From an uncultured Eubacteriales bacterium (GTDB lineage Bacteria > Bacillota > Clostridia > Christensenellales > Aristaeellaceae): DNA of 64,000 nucleotides. Below the pieces are notes generated by a model. The model had not been told where the DNA came from, made no database searches, and saw only the letters and a program-made list of their open reading frames with translations. A program made the position numbers and the translations under genes. Below, piece after piece: positions 41,702 through 50,966 of the stretch (the stretch's first letter is position 1; each line of letters starts with the position of its first letter). The stretch is taken from assembly GCA_900315315.1 (NCBI GenBank), contig OMYT01000031.1, positions 1 through 64,000 on the forward strand. The letters run 5' to 3'.

Positions 41702-43192
41702 ATGTTAAAGGAATTCAAACCAGGCAAACCCGAAAAAAAAGAAGCGCTCAAAGCGGAGATCAAAGAGCTCCGCGCCCGTCTGATCGCGCAGCAGGAGCAG
41801 CTGCGGGAAGCGAAGCTTCCTGTCCTGATTCTGCTGGAAGGCTGGGCTGCCGCCGGCAAGGGCAGCCTGATCAGGGAAATCATCAGCGAGATCGATCCCC
41901 GTTTTTACAACGTGGTTTCTCCCGCCGTGATTCCGGAGAGCGAATCCCGCTATCCCTTCCTCTATCCCTATGCCACCGCCATTCCGGAGAACGGCAAGCT
42001 GATCTTCCTGGATTCCGGCTGGATGGATTCCGCTGTCAGCAAGATTCTGCGGCTGGAGATCTCAAAAGAGGAATACAAGCGCCGCGTCCGCAGCGTCAAT
42101 GAGTTTGAACGCCAGCTGCGGGACGGGGGATATCTTCTCCTGAAGATCTTCCTGCATATCGACGAGGAGGAGCAGTTTAAGCGCCTGGAATCCCTCAAAG
42201 AGAGTTTCGATACCGAGTGGCGCGTCTCCCCGGACGATCTCTGGCAGCACCGGGAATACAAAAAGTTCCTCAAGGCCTATGACGACTTTATGGAGGATAC
42301 CAACGACACCATTCCCTGGCACATTCTTGACGGTAAGAGCAAGAAAGCTTCCGTACGGGATGCCCTGAAGCTCCTGGTCGACATGATTGACAAGGCCCTT
42401 GAAAAAGGCCGGTATGTCGGTGATCCCTTCGAGGAGAAATTCCCGCTCATCAAGATGCCGAAGCTGGCCGATGTGGACCTCTCCCCAGAGCTTTCCGATG
42501 AGGAGTATAAAAAGCAGCTCAAAAAACTCCAGAAGCGCCTGGACGAGCTCCATAACGTCGTCTACCGGAAAAAGATCCCCGTCGTCATCGGCTACGAGGG
42601 CTGGGATGCCGCCGGCAAGGGCGGCAATATCCGCCGGATCGCCAATCCGCTGGATCCCCGCGGCTTTGACGTGCATCCGATTGCCTCGCCCGAGCCCCAT
42701 GAGCTGAACCGTCAGTTCCTCTGGCGTTTCTGGACCCGCCTGCCCCGTACCGGCCATATCTGTATCTTTGACCGGACCTGGTACGGCCGGGTCATGGTGG
42801 AACGGCTCGAAGGCTACTGTACCGAAAAGGACTGGAAACGGGCCTATAACGAAATCAACGAGTTTGAGCGTCAGCTGACAGACTGGGGCGCCGTCCTTCT
42901 GAAGTTCTGGATTCATATCGATTCGGATACCCAGCTTGCCCGCTTTAACGACCGGCAGAACACGCCCGAAAAGCAGTGGAAAATCACGGATGAAGACTGG
43001 CGCAACCGGGAAAAGTGGCCCCTGTATGAAGAAGCCGTTAATGAAATGCTGATGAAAACCAGCACGGAAAACGCCCCCTGGTACATCATCGAGTCGAACG
43101 ACAAGAAGTACGCCCGCATCAAGACGCTGAAGATCGTCGTCGAAGCGCTGGAAGAAGCCTGCGACAAGCACTTCAAGCGCGAATTCGGCTGA
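41702..43192 (+). CDS. Polyphosphate:AMP phosphotransferase (two PPK2 domains)
   Basis: 496 residues with tandem PPK2 domains, the layout of PAP-type enzymes that make ADP from AMP with polyphosphate as phosphate donor. Domain 1 has P-loop EGWAAAGKGS (about 46-55) and DSGWMDSAV; domain 2 has GYEGWDAAGKGGNIRR (about 295) and the lid FDRTWYGRVMVERLEG. In studied PAPs only the second domain is catalytic, and here too domain 1 has lost the DRTWYGR-type lid. ATG 41702 follows AAGGAGG. Strong promoter with an operator-like inverted repeat; a terminator follows. Confidence 0.9.
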   Translation: MLKEFKPGKPEKKEALKAEIKELRARLIAQQEQLREAKLPVLILLEGWAAAGKGSLIREIISEIDPRFYNVVSPAVIPESESRYPFLYPYATAIPENGKLIFLDSGWMDSAVSKILRLEISKEEYKRRVRSVNEFERQLRDGGYLLLKIFLHIDEEEQFKRLESLKESFDTEWRVSPDDLWQHREYKKFLKAYDDFMEDTNDTIPWHILDGKSKKASVRDALKLLVDMIDKALEKGRYVGDPFEEKFPLIKMPKLADVDLSPELSDEEYKKQLKKLQKRLDELHNVVYRKKIPVVIGYEGWDAAGKGGNIRRIANPLDPRGFDVHPIASPEPHELNRQFLWRFWTRLPRTGHICIFDRTWYGRVMVERLEGYCTEKDWKRAYNEINEFERQLTDWGAVLLKFWIHIDSDTQLARFNDRQNTPEKQWKITDEDWRNREKWPLYEEAVNEMLMKTSTENAPWYIIESNDKKYARIKTLKIVVEALEEACDKHFKREFG

Positions 43193-43219
43193 GCTGGCAG
43201 GAATTTGTACTCAAACCCG

Positions 43220-43249
43220 CCCGGATCATCTCGATCCGGGTGTTTTCTT
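43220..43249 (+). terminator. Terminator of the PPK2 gene
   Basis: CCCGGAT (43220-43226) and ATCCGGG (43234-43240), then TGTTTTCTT. Confidence 0.8.
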
Positions 43250-43400
43250 GGGAGAAAGCACCCCGTTTGTTGAACATCTGTTGAACAGGATTTCTTGTTT
43301 CAGACATCGAATTTGGAAAGGATGCACCGGAACACGGGTAATTCTGCGGTTCCCGTTTTCATTCCTGTTGATGCCGGCGCCGTACCGGCATGGTGATTCA

Positions 43401-43559
43401 CATCTCGAAGCGTGCGGCGCGGGCTATTTCATCCTGGCATGTACAGAGTTACCGATTCTTGCGGAAGGGCTCAGTGATCCCGGCCCCTTCGTGGATCCCA
43501 CCGAGGAGCTCGCGCGCGAAGCCGTCCGCTTCTGCGGCTATCCTGTCATCGGCGATTGA
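43401..43559 (+). pseudogene. C-terminal fragment of an aspartate/glutamate racemase
   Basis: The frame encodes LEACGAGYFILACTELPI and DPTEELAREAVRFCGY, matching the C-terminal catalytic Cys block (CTELP) and tail of Asp/Glu/hydantoin racemases. Nothing of the N-terminal two thirds remains; the upstream sequence 43250-43400 is unrelated. Confidence 0.65.
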
Positions 43560-43673
43560 ACAGGCGCCCTTTTGACTGAACCGCGGCTCTGCCCCCGGCG
43601 GGCTGTTGCGGTATAATATGCACTTCCGGTTTCAGCCGGATCATGATCAATAAAATGAGGAGGTTCTGCACAA

Positions 43674-45455
43674 ATGTCTAATTTTATCACCGCTTTGATG
43701 AAGCAAAGAAAAGATGCCCAAAAGGATGAACCGAAAGTCAATAAAAGACTGAAGGAAATCCTCGACGTTCTGAAAAAATATAACTATGACGACGGCATCA
43801 CGCCTGAAATTACCGTCAATATTCTGACGGATCTGGGTCCAACCTTTGTGAAGATTGGGCAAATTGCCTCCCAGCAGGCCGCGTATCTCCCCCGGGAGTA
43901 CTGCGACGCCCTGGCCCGGCTGCGCTCCAGGGTGGCTCCCATGGACTTCGCGACCGTCAATGAACAGGTTGAGAAGTATTTGGGCAGGCCGGTCAGCGAG
44001 CTTTATGCTTCCTTTGACGAAAACCCCCTGGGCTCCGCTTCCATTGCCCAGGTGCACAGGGCGGAGCTGTTCGACGGGACCGTCGTAGCCGTCAAGGTCC
44101 GCCGTCCCGGGGTTGTGGAAACAGTCGCGCAGGATTTTGCCCTGATCGAAAAAATTCTCGACAAATTCGTCAAAAAGCCGGTAAAAGGCCTGGATCTCAA
44201 GGGTTTTGTCACCGAACTCGAAAAAACCTCGATGATCGAGCTGGATCTCACGAACGAAGCGAATAATCTTGACCGTTTCTGGAATAACAACACCGGGCGG
44301 GAGAAGGTCGAAAGCCCAAGATGCTACCGCGATCTCACCTGTGAAGCTGTGCTGACCGAAAGCTTTGTCCGGGGCACTGAGGTCAGCGATACCGATTTCC
44401 TTGCCACGCTCGATGATGAGGAGCGCAAACGTCTCGCCGCGCTGGTGGCGGACAACTTTGCCTCCCAGATCCTGACCGACGGCTTCTACCATGCGGATCC
44501 TCATTCGGGCAACGTGCTGATCAGGGATCCGCTTCCCGGCGAATCGTATCTTCAGGCGGAAACTGTCAAACCTGCGGAGAAGCAGCCGGTCAGATCTGAT
44601 GAAGAGTCCGGCGATAAGCCCGAAGAGGAAAAGATCCCGCTTCCCGGGCACAGCATCGAATGGATCGACTTCGGCATGATGGGTACGTTAACCTCCAGGC
44701 AGCGTCAGATCCTCATCGATATCGTCACAAATGTGGTGATGCATGACGCCTACGGTCTCAAAAAAACCGTGCTGCAGATCGCGACGCCGAAGGGCGAGAT
44801 CGACCACGGGGCTATGCTCACCATGTGTGAGGAAATGTGCGGCCAGTTCGGCGGGAATGATGTCGGTGATTTCAATCTCGGTGATCTCATGAACACCATT
44901 CTCGACGCCCTTGAAGCGGGAAATTTCGATGTGGATCCTTTCCTCACCAATCTGGCCCGCGGCATCATCGCAGCGGAGGGAACCATCAAAACCCTCAGTC
45001 CGGATGTAAACATTCTGAATGCCTTTATGGACAAGGTGGACATCGGGATCGACCTGGACCTGACGAATCTGGATGATAAAGAGAGCCTGAAGAAACTGAA
45101 TCCGGATATCGCGCTGAAACTGATGCAGCTCGCCAAAGGCGTCACCGATTCGTCAGCTAAAACGGCTGAAACCCTTGATATGCTGGAAAAAGGCCAGATC
45201 AAAGTCCGTACCGACTTCGCCTTTGAAGATCATGCGCTGGATACGGTGACCCGGCTCGCACACTATGCGATCCGCGCGCTGATCATCGTTGCGGTGCTCA
45301 TCGGTTCCGCAATCCTCTGTACATCTTCTTCCTTCGCGGGGGACAACGTTGCCGCCGTCACAGTCGTTTTCCGGGCAATCGGTTTCTGCGGGATCGTCGT
45401 CAGCCTGTTCTTCGCCCAGCGGCTGATCAGAGAAATGAAAAAAGGAAAAAAATGA
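43674..45455 (+). CDS. AarF/UbiB-family atypical kinase (ABC1/ADCK-like)
   Basis: 593 residues. Motifs of the ABC1 family: FVKIGQIASQQAAYLP (KxGQ), PLGSASIAQVHRA (Ala-rich nucleotide loop), VAVKVRRPG, HADPHSGNVLI and IEWIDFGMMGTL; two C-terminal TM helices (about 528-548, 556-578) anchor it. Relatives support quinone synthesis or lipid handling. Unusual is a charged insert of roughly 45 residues between HADPHSGNV and IDFG, inside the catalytic region. AGGAGG precedes ATG. TATAAT at 43612-43617 may be the -10 box. Confidence 0.88.
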   Translation: MSNFITALMKQRKDAQKDEPKVNKRLKEILDVLKKYNYDDGITPEITVNILTDLGPTFVKIGQIASQQAAYLPREYCDALARLRSRVAPMDFATVNEQVEKYLGRPVSELYASFDENPLGSASIAQVHRAELFDGTVVAVKVRRPGVVETVAQDFALIEKILDKFVKKPVKGLDLKGFVTELEKTSMIELDLTNEANNLDRFWNNNTGREKVESPRCYRDLTCEAVLTESFVRGTEVSDTDFLATLDDEERKRLAALVADNFASQILTDGFYHADPHSGNVLIRDPLPGESYLQAETVKPAEKQPVRSDEESGDKPEEEKIPLPGHSIEWIDFGMMGTLTSRQRQILIDIVTNVVMHDAYGLKKTVLQIATPKGEIDHGAMLTMCEEMCGQFGGNDVGDFNLGDLMNTILDALEAGNFDVDPFLTNLARGIIAAEGTIKTLSPDVNILNAFMDKVDIGIDLDLTNLDDKESLKKLNPDIALKLMQLAKGVTDSSAKTAETLDMLEKGQIKVRTDFAFEDHALDTVTRLAHYAIRALIIVAVLIGSAILCTSSSFAGDNVAAVTVVFRAIGFCGIVVSLFFAQRLIREMKKGKK

Positions 45456-45474
45456 ACCGATTGGAGAATGAGCC

Positions 45475-46248
45475 ATGAACGGAGAAAAATACACGCTGGA
45501 GTTTTTCAGAAAAGGTTTCTTCGGCTATGGAAAAGAAGGAGAATTCAGGCAATGGGGTTTTTCACACCTTGCCGTGTTTATTGTTCTTGCGGCCGGTATC
45601 CTGCCGCTGGTGCTGTTCGGCTCCGAAATCCGGGGCTGGGCCGGGGAAGCAAAGCTGCGCTGCGCCCTGGCGATGCTGATGATGCTCTGTGAGTTCGGGT
45701 ATTTCTGGCGCCTGCTTTATGTCGGGCCGGAAACCCATGAAAGAAAGACCATGATCATGCGCCTGCCGATTCAGGTATGCCAGTGGACCGCGCTTCTGGT
45801 TTTTCCCATGCTGTTTCTCAAATCAAAACTGCTGATGAGTATGGTATTCTATCTGTCTCTGACCTGCGGGATGGTTGCGCTTTTCTTTCCCGCGGTGATT
45901 ACCGCAACCGGACCGTCCTACTTCCGGTATTATCAGTTCTTCGGGGAACATATCCTGCCGATCTGGAGCGTTTTCTACCTGATCTTTGTTCATGGGATCC
46001 GCCCCTCCCCCGTCGGGATCCTCCTGATGTTCTGCATGCTGGCTGTCATGACGCCTTTGGCCGTGTACTTCAACAAGCGCTATGACGACTGCTACTTTCT
46101 CTATCTTAAGCCCGAAAAGCTTCCCATGCTGCAAAAATTTATCCGGAAAAGCTCCCTGTCAAAACTGATATGCCTGTACGGCGCTTTAGTCGCTGTCCTC
46201 TGCCTGATTGTGCAGAGCGTCTATCAGGTGATCCTGGTCATTCGTTAA
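45475..46248 (+). CDS. YwaF-like integral membrane protein (TIGR02206 type)
   Basis: 257 residues, about seven TM helices; motifs LPIQVCQWTALLVFPML, GPSYFRYYQFFGEHILPIWSVFY and FVHGIRP fit the YwaF / TIGR02206 family of unknown function. GGAGAATG precedes ATG, 19 bases after the aarF-like gene, so co-transcription is likely. Its stop codon overlaps the end of the convergent GH3 gene. Confidence 0.8.
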   Translation: MNGEKYTLEFFRKGFFGYGKEGEFRQWGFSHLAVFIVLAAGILPLVLFGSEIRGWAGEAKLRCALAMLMMLCEFGYFWRLLYVGPETHERKTMIMRLPIQVCQWTALLVFPMLFLKSKLLMSMVFYLSLTCGMVALFFPAVITATGPSYFRYYQFFGEHILPIWSVFYLIFVHGIRPSPVGILLMFCMLAVMTPLAVYFNKRYDDCYFLYLKPEKLPMLQKFIRKSSLSKLICLYGALVAVLCLIVQSVYQVILVIR

Positions 46249-47920
46249 CGATCCTTGCGGTAAAAAATTCCCTCTGATCGTCCGTATCGATAATTCTGAC
46301 CGGCTTGATGGTGCTTGCGGATGTTCCGCTTTCTTCCCGGAGCCTCATCCATTCCATATTGGTGCCCGGCGCCAGATCAGCAATGACAATCCTGCCGAGG
46401 ACGCCGCGGTCAGTGAAATGCTGGTAGCGGACATTGATCTTTCTGAGGATCTCGTCTGCAAAATCGGTATATTCGCTGAGCTTCTTTCCCTCGTCATTCT
46501 CGAGCATCAGCAGGTAATGACACGGCTGCGCCTTGATGACGCTGTCCACGGTCCAGTGAAGAATCCTGCATCCGGCCTTTTCGGCGATCTCGTCCACAGC
46601 TGCCTGCATATGCGCTTCCGTCGTCTTTTCTCCCGCAAGATTCAGCAGCTGGCCTTTTCTGTAGGCAAACTGGATATACGGGCATTCACCCAGATAATCA
46701 ACGACCCTGATCACGTCTCCGCATTGATACCTGTACAGGCCCGCCAGATTGGTAATAATAATCTCATATTCTTTTCCGATCTCAAGCTCGTCCATGCACA
46801 GGATCCGGCTCTCATCATCCACGGGGATGAACTCATAAAAGCAGCTCCTGACCAGCATCAGCTGTCCGGGGGAATTCAGCTCATCGACTGCGGCAAAGAG
46901 GCCTTCGCTTGCCCCGTATATCGAGAAATCGTACGGAATGTCCCCGGTCATCGTCTTCGACAGTCTGTAGAATTGTTCGAATGTGGATGTGCCGATCCCG
47001 CAGATCACGGACATATTCGGCCAGATCCGCGGGATAATTGTCTCGTCAAAACCCTTTTCAAACTCCCGGCGCAGTTCGGCTGCCCTTTCCGGATCCGGCC
47101 TGATCTTTGCCTTCAGCATTTCCATCACCTCAGGGGTAGCCTTGGCAATGTCGCTGACGCTTCCCTTTTCGATGTCGTCGACGATCGTTCTCCAGTTTTT
47201 CTCCAGATAGAGCATGAGATCCGTAAACATCTTAAGAAACACGGAGAATACAAACATCGTGTTTCTGTCCTGTAAGGCGAATCGCGTATTGACATATCTG
47301 AACTCCGCCTCATACTGGGTAAACAGCCGCTTGTACGGATTGCTCAGAATATACGGATACAGAAATCCCAGCTGACGTGCTGCCACATCCGCCACATTGC
47401 TGCTCAGCACACCGTTGGGAAGATAATCATAGATCGCATGATTGGTATACAGTCCCCGTCCCGGCTTCAGCCTTCTTCCGGAATTCCGGCGCAGATAATC
47501 ATCCGCGCAGGCCATCATCCTGGTGACGGTGTGCTTTGTGTATACGTTGACCTGCGGCTGCGTCAGCGGTACGTACTTGCGTCCTCCGACGGTGCCCGAA
47601 CTCTGCGCATAGGCGATGACGGGAAGAGAGGTGATCAGATTTGTCTCATCCCTTTGAATCATTCGGTCTATGTACGCTTCATAATCCTGATATCCGGTAA
47701 TCGGAACGGTCCGCCGGTAATCCCTGAGCGTCTTTATTTCGGAAAAACGATACCGTCTGCCGTATTCAGTGTCCCTGTTCTTTTTCAGGATCTTAAGCAG
47801 CAGCGCTTCATTCTTCTTCCGCGCATCTCTGGCGTTTCGATGCATGGAGCGAATGTCCATATGGCCCTTTCGGATCATCGCCCCGACAATGATCCTTGTC
47901 AGAAGATCTCTTTTGTTCAT
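46238..47920 (-). CDS. GH3-family acyl-acid amido synthetase-like protein
   Basis: 560 residues, ANL-superfamily adenylating fold. GH3 motifs: SSGTVGGRKYVPLT (nucleotide loop), YGASEGLFA and YRYQCGDVIRVVDY, then KGQLLNLAGEKTTE. Plant GH3s conjugate hormones to amino acids; bacterial members have unknown acyl substrates. ATG 47920 (MNKRDLL) is chosen; ATG 47962 adds 14 residues and neither has a strong ribosome site. Own promoter upstream; overlaps the end of the convergent YwaF-like gene by eleven bases. Confidence 0.85.
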   Translation of the reverse strand: MNKRDLLTRIIVGAMIRKGHMDIRSMHRNARDARKKNEALLLKILKKNRDTEYGRRYRFSEIKTLRDYRRTVPITGYQDYEAYIDRMIQRDETNLITSLPVIAYAQSSGTVGGRKYVPLTQPQVNVYTKHTVTRMMACADDYLRRNSGRRLKPGRGLYTNHAIYDYLPNGVLSSNVADVAARQLGFLYPYILSNPYKRLFTQYEAEFRYVNTRFALQDRNTMFVFSVFLKMFTDLMLYLEKNWRTIVDDIEKGSVSDIAKATPEVMEMLKAKIRPDPERAAELRREFEKGFDETIIPRIWPNMSVICGIGTSTFEQFYRLSKTMTGDIPYDFSIYGASEGLFAAVDELNSPGQLMLVRSCFYEFIPVDDESRILCMDELEIGKEYEIIITNLAGLYRYQCGDVIRVVDYLGECPYIQFAYRKGQLLNLAGEKTTEAHMQAAVDEIAEKAGCRILHWTVDSVIKAQPCHYLLMLENDEGKKLSEYTDFADEILRKINVRYQHFTDRGVLGRIVIADLAPGTNMEWMRLREESGTSASTIKPVRIIDTDDQREFFTARIVNE

Positions 47921-47989
47921 ACTGTACCGGCAGCCCTCATGATCTGTTTCTACGAAAAGCATACAGCTTCTGTTGTCTCACGGATAATG

Positions 47990-48018
47990 AATTTATCATT
48001 TATGCTTCGGGAAGTCAA
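47990..48018 (-). promoter_or_regulatory. GH3 gene promoter
   Basis: Minus strand -35 TTGACT (48013-48018), 17-base spacer, -10 TAAATT (47990-47995). Confidence 0.55.
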
Positions 48019-48207
48019 TAACAGCGGCCCTCCTGTATCCTCCACGCGCAGGCCGCGCTGTCCGGCACGCCGGCGTGTTGACATTCTGGAACATCTCTTG
48101 AAAAGCAATGTAATAAGTGGCAAAATAAAACTGGTTTTTTATATCAAATTAGAGGCAGTTTGGCACACGACTGCCGTAACAGCCGGAAACAGAGAGGTAA
48201 TCAGTCA

Positions 48208-49557
48208 ATGAGCATGAAAATGAAAAGGTTCATCCGCACCCTGTTCAGCCTTGCGCTGGCGCTGATCCTGGTCTGGGGCAGCATTTCCTGCCTTGCGGAA
48301 GCTGATCCTGCTCAGGCGGAAGCGCCTGCAGGGGATCATCAGTATACCCTTGAGCAGGTTGTCATCTTAAGCCGGCATAACCTGCGCGCACCCCTGTCCA
48401 GCAACGGCTCCGTTCCCAGCGATCTGACGCCCCATTCCTGGATCAACTGGAACGCCAAATCCAGCGAACTGACCCCGAAGGGCGGGGTTGAGGAGACCGG
48501 CATGGGTCAGTATTTCCGGAAATGGCTGGACACGGAAGGGCTGATTCCGGAAAACAGCATTCCCGAAGAAGGCGAAGTGCGTTTCAGCGCCCGTGACAAG
48601 CAGCGCTGCCGGGCCACGGCCAGGTATTTCGCGTCGGGCATGCTCCCCCTGGCGGACGTCGAGGTGGAATATCCCGGCGATGCCAAAGGCAATGTGGACT
48701 TCATGAAGCCCGTCCTGCATTTCTATTCCGACGCCTATGCCGCGGACGCGACGGCCCAGGCGGCGTCTCTGGGCGGTGACGCGGGTTTCGAGGGCCTTGA
48801 GCAGCAGACGCGGGATGTCATTAAACTGATTATGGATACCGTCGATATGCAGGACAGCGAAATCTATCAGAGCGGCAAATACGGCGACTTGCTCAAAGAC
48901 GGATCAGGCTATAAAATGGAAGCGGACAAGGAGCCCGATACCACCGGAGCGATTAAGACGGCTTCCCAGGTGGCGGATGCGCTGCTCCTGCAGTACTATG
49001 AAGAGCCGGACGCCGTCAAAGCCGCTTTCGGCCATGAACTGACGGATGAGGATTGGGCCGCCATCGGCGGGTTCGTGTCAACCGCCCTGGAAATCAGGCA
49101 CGGCGCGCCGCTGGTAGCCATCAACATCGCTCATCCCCTGCTTCAGGAGCTGGAAAAAGAGCTGAAGAACGAGAAGCGTAAGTTCAGCTTTTTCTGCGCC
49201 CATGATGTGACGGTTCTCGGTACCCTTTCCGCCCTTGGCGCGGAGCTTGCCGCCCTGCCCGACAGTATTGAGACAAAGACGCCGGTCGGCGTCAAACTGA
49301 TGTTTGAGCGCAGGCGTGACCGGGACGGTCAGGCGTGGTACCGGGTCAGCATGGTTTACCGCAGCACGGATCAGATCCGCAGCAATGAAATCCTGACGCC
49401 GGACAATCCGCCCAGAAAGGTTGACCTGACCTTTGAAAGCGTCGAAACAAACGGGGACGGACTGATTTCCGAGGCCGATTTCTTCGCCCTGCTTGATCGT
49501 GCAATCGGAGCTTTCGACACACTGGAAGCCGCCTATGCGCCGGCTGACGCGGCCTGA
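48208..49557 (+). CDS. Secreted histidine acid phosphatase (phytase / glucose-1-phosphatase-like)
   Basis: 449 residues with signal peptide (RFIRTLFSLALALILVWGSISCLA). The histidine phosphatase motif appears as VVILSRHNLRAPLS (RHNxRxP, as in gut-bacterial glucose-1-phosphatase relatives) and the proton donor pair as FFCAHDVTVLG. It should release phosphate from sugar phosphates or phytate outside the cell. The C-terminal TNGDGLISEADFFALL resembles an EF-hand loop, with a possible calcium site. GAGAGG lies before ATG 48208. First gene of a plus-strand run of envelope genes. Confidence 0.88.
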   Translation: MSMKMKRFIRTLFSLALALILVWGSISCLAEADPAQAEAPAGDHQYTLEQVVILSRHNLRAPLSSNGSVPSDLTPHSWINWNAKSSELTPKGGVEETGMGQYFRKWLDTEGLIPENSIPEEGEVRFSARDKQRCRATARYFASGMLPLADVEVEYPGDAKGNVDFMKPVLHFYSDAYAADATAQAASLGGDAGFEGLEQQTRDVIKLIMDTVDMQDSEIYQSGKYGDLLKDGSGYKMEADKEPDTTGAIKTASQVADALLLQYYEEPDAVKAAFGHELTDEDWAAIGGFVSTALEIRHGAPLVAINIAHPLLQELEKELKNEKRKFSFFCAHDVTVLGTLSALGAELAALPDSIETKTPVGVKLMFERRRDRDGQAWYRVSMVYRSTDQIRSNEILTPDNPPRKVDLTFESVETNGDGLISEADFFALLDRAIGAFDTLEAAYAPADAA

Positions 49558-49569
49558 TGATATTGATCG

Positions 49570-50937
49570 ATGAAAAGGATGCAGCGAAAAACGAAAAAAT
49601 TCATTCTGTTTCTTGTCCTGGGGTGCCTGCTGACCGGCCTGTTCTGTCTCTCTTTCGCGGAAGAAGGTACGGATCAGCCGCAGCTGTCTCTGCAGCTGAA
49701 GCCGACGGAAGTAAACCTGCAAAAGGGCCGCAGTTCGAAAATCTCGGCTTCCCTGGTGAACAATACAAAGGGAACCCGCCTGCAAAAGTACGAGTGGGTC
49801 AGTTCGGATCCCGATGTGGCTGAATGCAGCGGCGGCACGGTGAAGGGCCTTGCGGCCGGAAGCGCCGTGATAACCTGCACCGCAACGCTGAGCGACGGAA
49901 CGGTTCTCACAGCGGAATGCCCGGTATCGGTCACCGTACCCGTAACCGGGATTCAGGCCGAAGAAAAGACCCTGACGGTCATGGCCGGCGATACCGTGAT
50001 CCCGAAGATCGAAATCATTCCGGAGGACGCCACAAATCCGGCTGTTCAGCTCTCCTCCTCCGATGAAAAGATCCTCTCCGTGGGGAAGGACGGCAGCGTG
50101 ACCGGCGTGGAAGTCGGAAGAGCGGTTCTGTCCGCCGTGTCGGAGGATAACCCGGCAAAAAAGATCTCGATACCGGTCACGGTAACCAGAAGAATCGGCA
50201 AAACGGACAACAAGCTCACCTTCCTGGGGATTCCCTGGGGCAGCGACTGTGAAACCTGCATCAGTCTGCTGAAGAAAAAAGGGTTTATTGCGGAGGACGC
50301 GCGGAGCCGGTGCAGCTTTACCGGATCCGCTTGGCACTGGCCGGAGAATGATCTCCTTTTCAGCCGGGTCAGTTCGTGGCGGTCGCTTCCCGTTTCCTTT
50401 TCGGACAAAGAGACCGGCGCTGCGAGAACGTCGCTCAAGCCGCTGAAGACCGTCGGAGGGCATATGCCCCAGACGGCGACGCTTATCTTTCTCAACGGGA
50501 TCGGGGACGACGGGCAGATTGACCCGGATTCCACGCGCCTGATCGGGGTGTATTTCAATTTTGATAACCTTCATGAGAAAGGAACGACGATATTCTGCGA
50601 TCTGCTGAACCGGCTGGAAGAGCAGTACGGGGAGTTCAGGCGTTATCAGGAAAAGGATATTCCGCGGTATTATCCGGATCTCTACGCGGAGATCAGAGAA
50701 GTCATGACCGAGCCGCGGGAATACGCGGTTCAGGAGCCTGAAACCGGTGAAACCTATCTCGGGGAATATGCGCTCTGTATCATCAGGGGAGCGGACAATA
50801 CCGGGATTATGCTGAATATGGATACCAACGGGTCGGTGACCCTGTTCTACGGCAGAACGGATGCCGTGGAACTCATTGAAGAACTTCAGCAGCATATGAG
50901 CGAAGACTCAGAAGTGCCTGAAGATATCGGCGTATAA
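49570..50937 (+). CDS. Secreted protein with two BIG2 (Ig-like) domains
   Basis: 455 residues. Signal peptide (KFILFLVLGCLLTGLFCLSFA). Two BIG2 domains follow at about 38-125 and 126-215 (VNLQKGRSSKISASLVNNT ... YEWVSSDPDVAECSGGTVKGLAAG; LSSSDEKILSVGKDGSVTGVEVG). The C-terminal 240 residues start LTFLGIPWGSDCETCISLL and have no domain I recognise; they include Cys pairs and end in the DNTGIMLNMDTNG block that is duplicated as a relic at 24.8 kb. No good ribosome site is visible, the gene starting twelve bases after the phosphatase stop, so coupling is probable. Confidence 0.8.
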   Translation: MKRMQRKTKKFILFLVLGCLLTGLFCLSFAEEGTDQPQLSLQLKPTEVNLQKGRSSKISASLVNNTKGTRLQKYEWVSSDPDVAECSGGTVKGLAAGSAVITCTATLSDGTVLTAECPVSVTVPVTGIQAEEKTLTVMAGDTVIPKIEIIPEDATNPAVQLSSSDEKILSVGKDGSVTGVEVGRAVLSAVSEDNPAKKISIPVTVTRRIGKTDNKLTFLGIPWGSDCETCISLLKKKGFIAEDARSRCSFTGSAWHWPENDLLFSRVSSWRSLPVSFSDKETGAARTSLKPLKTVGGHMPQTATLIFLNGIGDDGQIDPDSTRLIGVYFNFDNLHEKGTTIFCDLLNRLEEQYGEFRRYQEKDIPRYYPDLYAEIREVMTEPREYAVQEPETGETYLGEYALCIIRGADNTGIMLNMDTNGSVTLFYGRTDAVELIEELQQHMSEDSEVPEDIGV

Positions 50938-50966
50938 AACATAAAATCACAAGGAGGCAACCAAAC

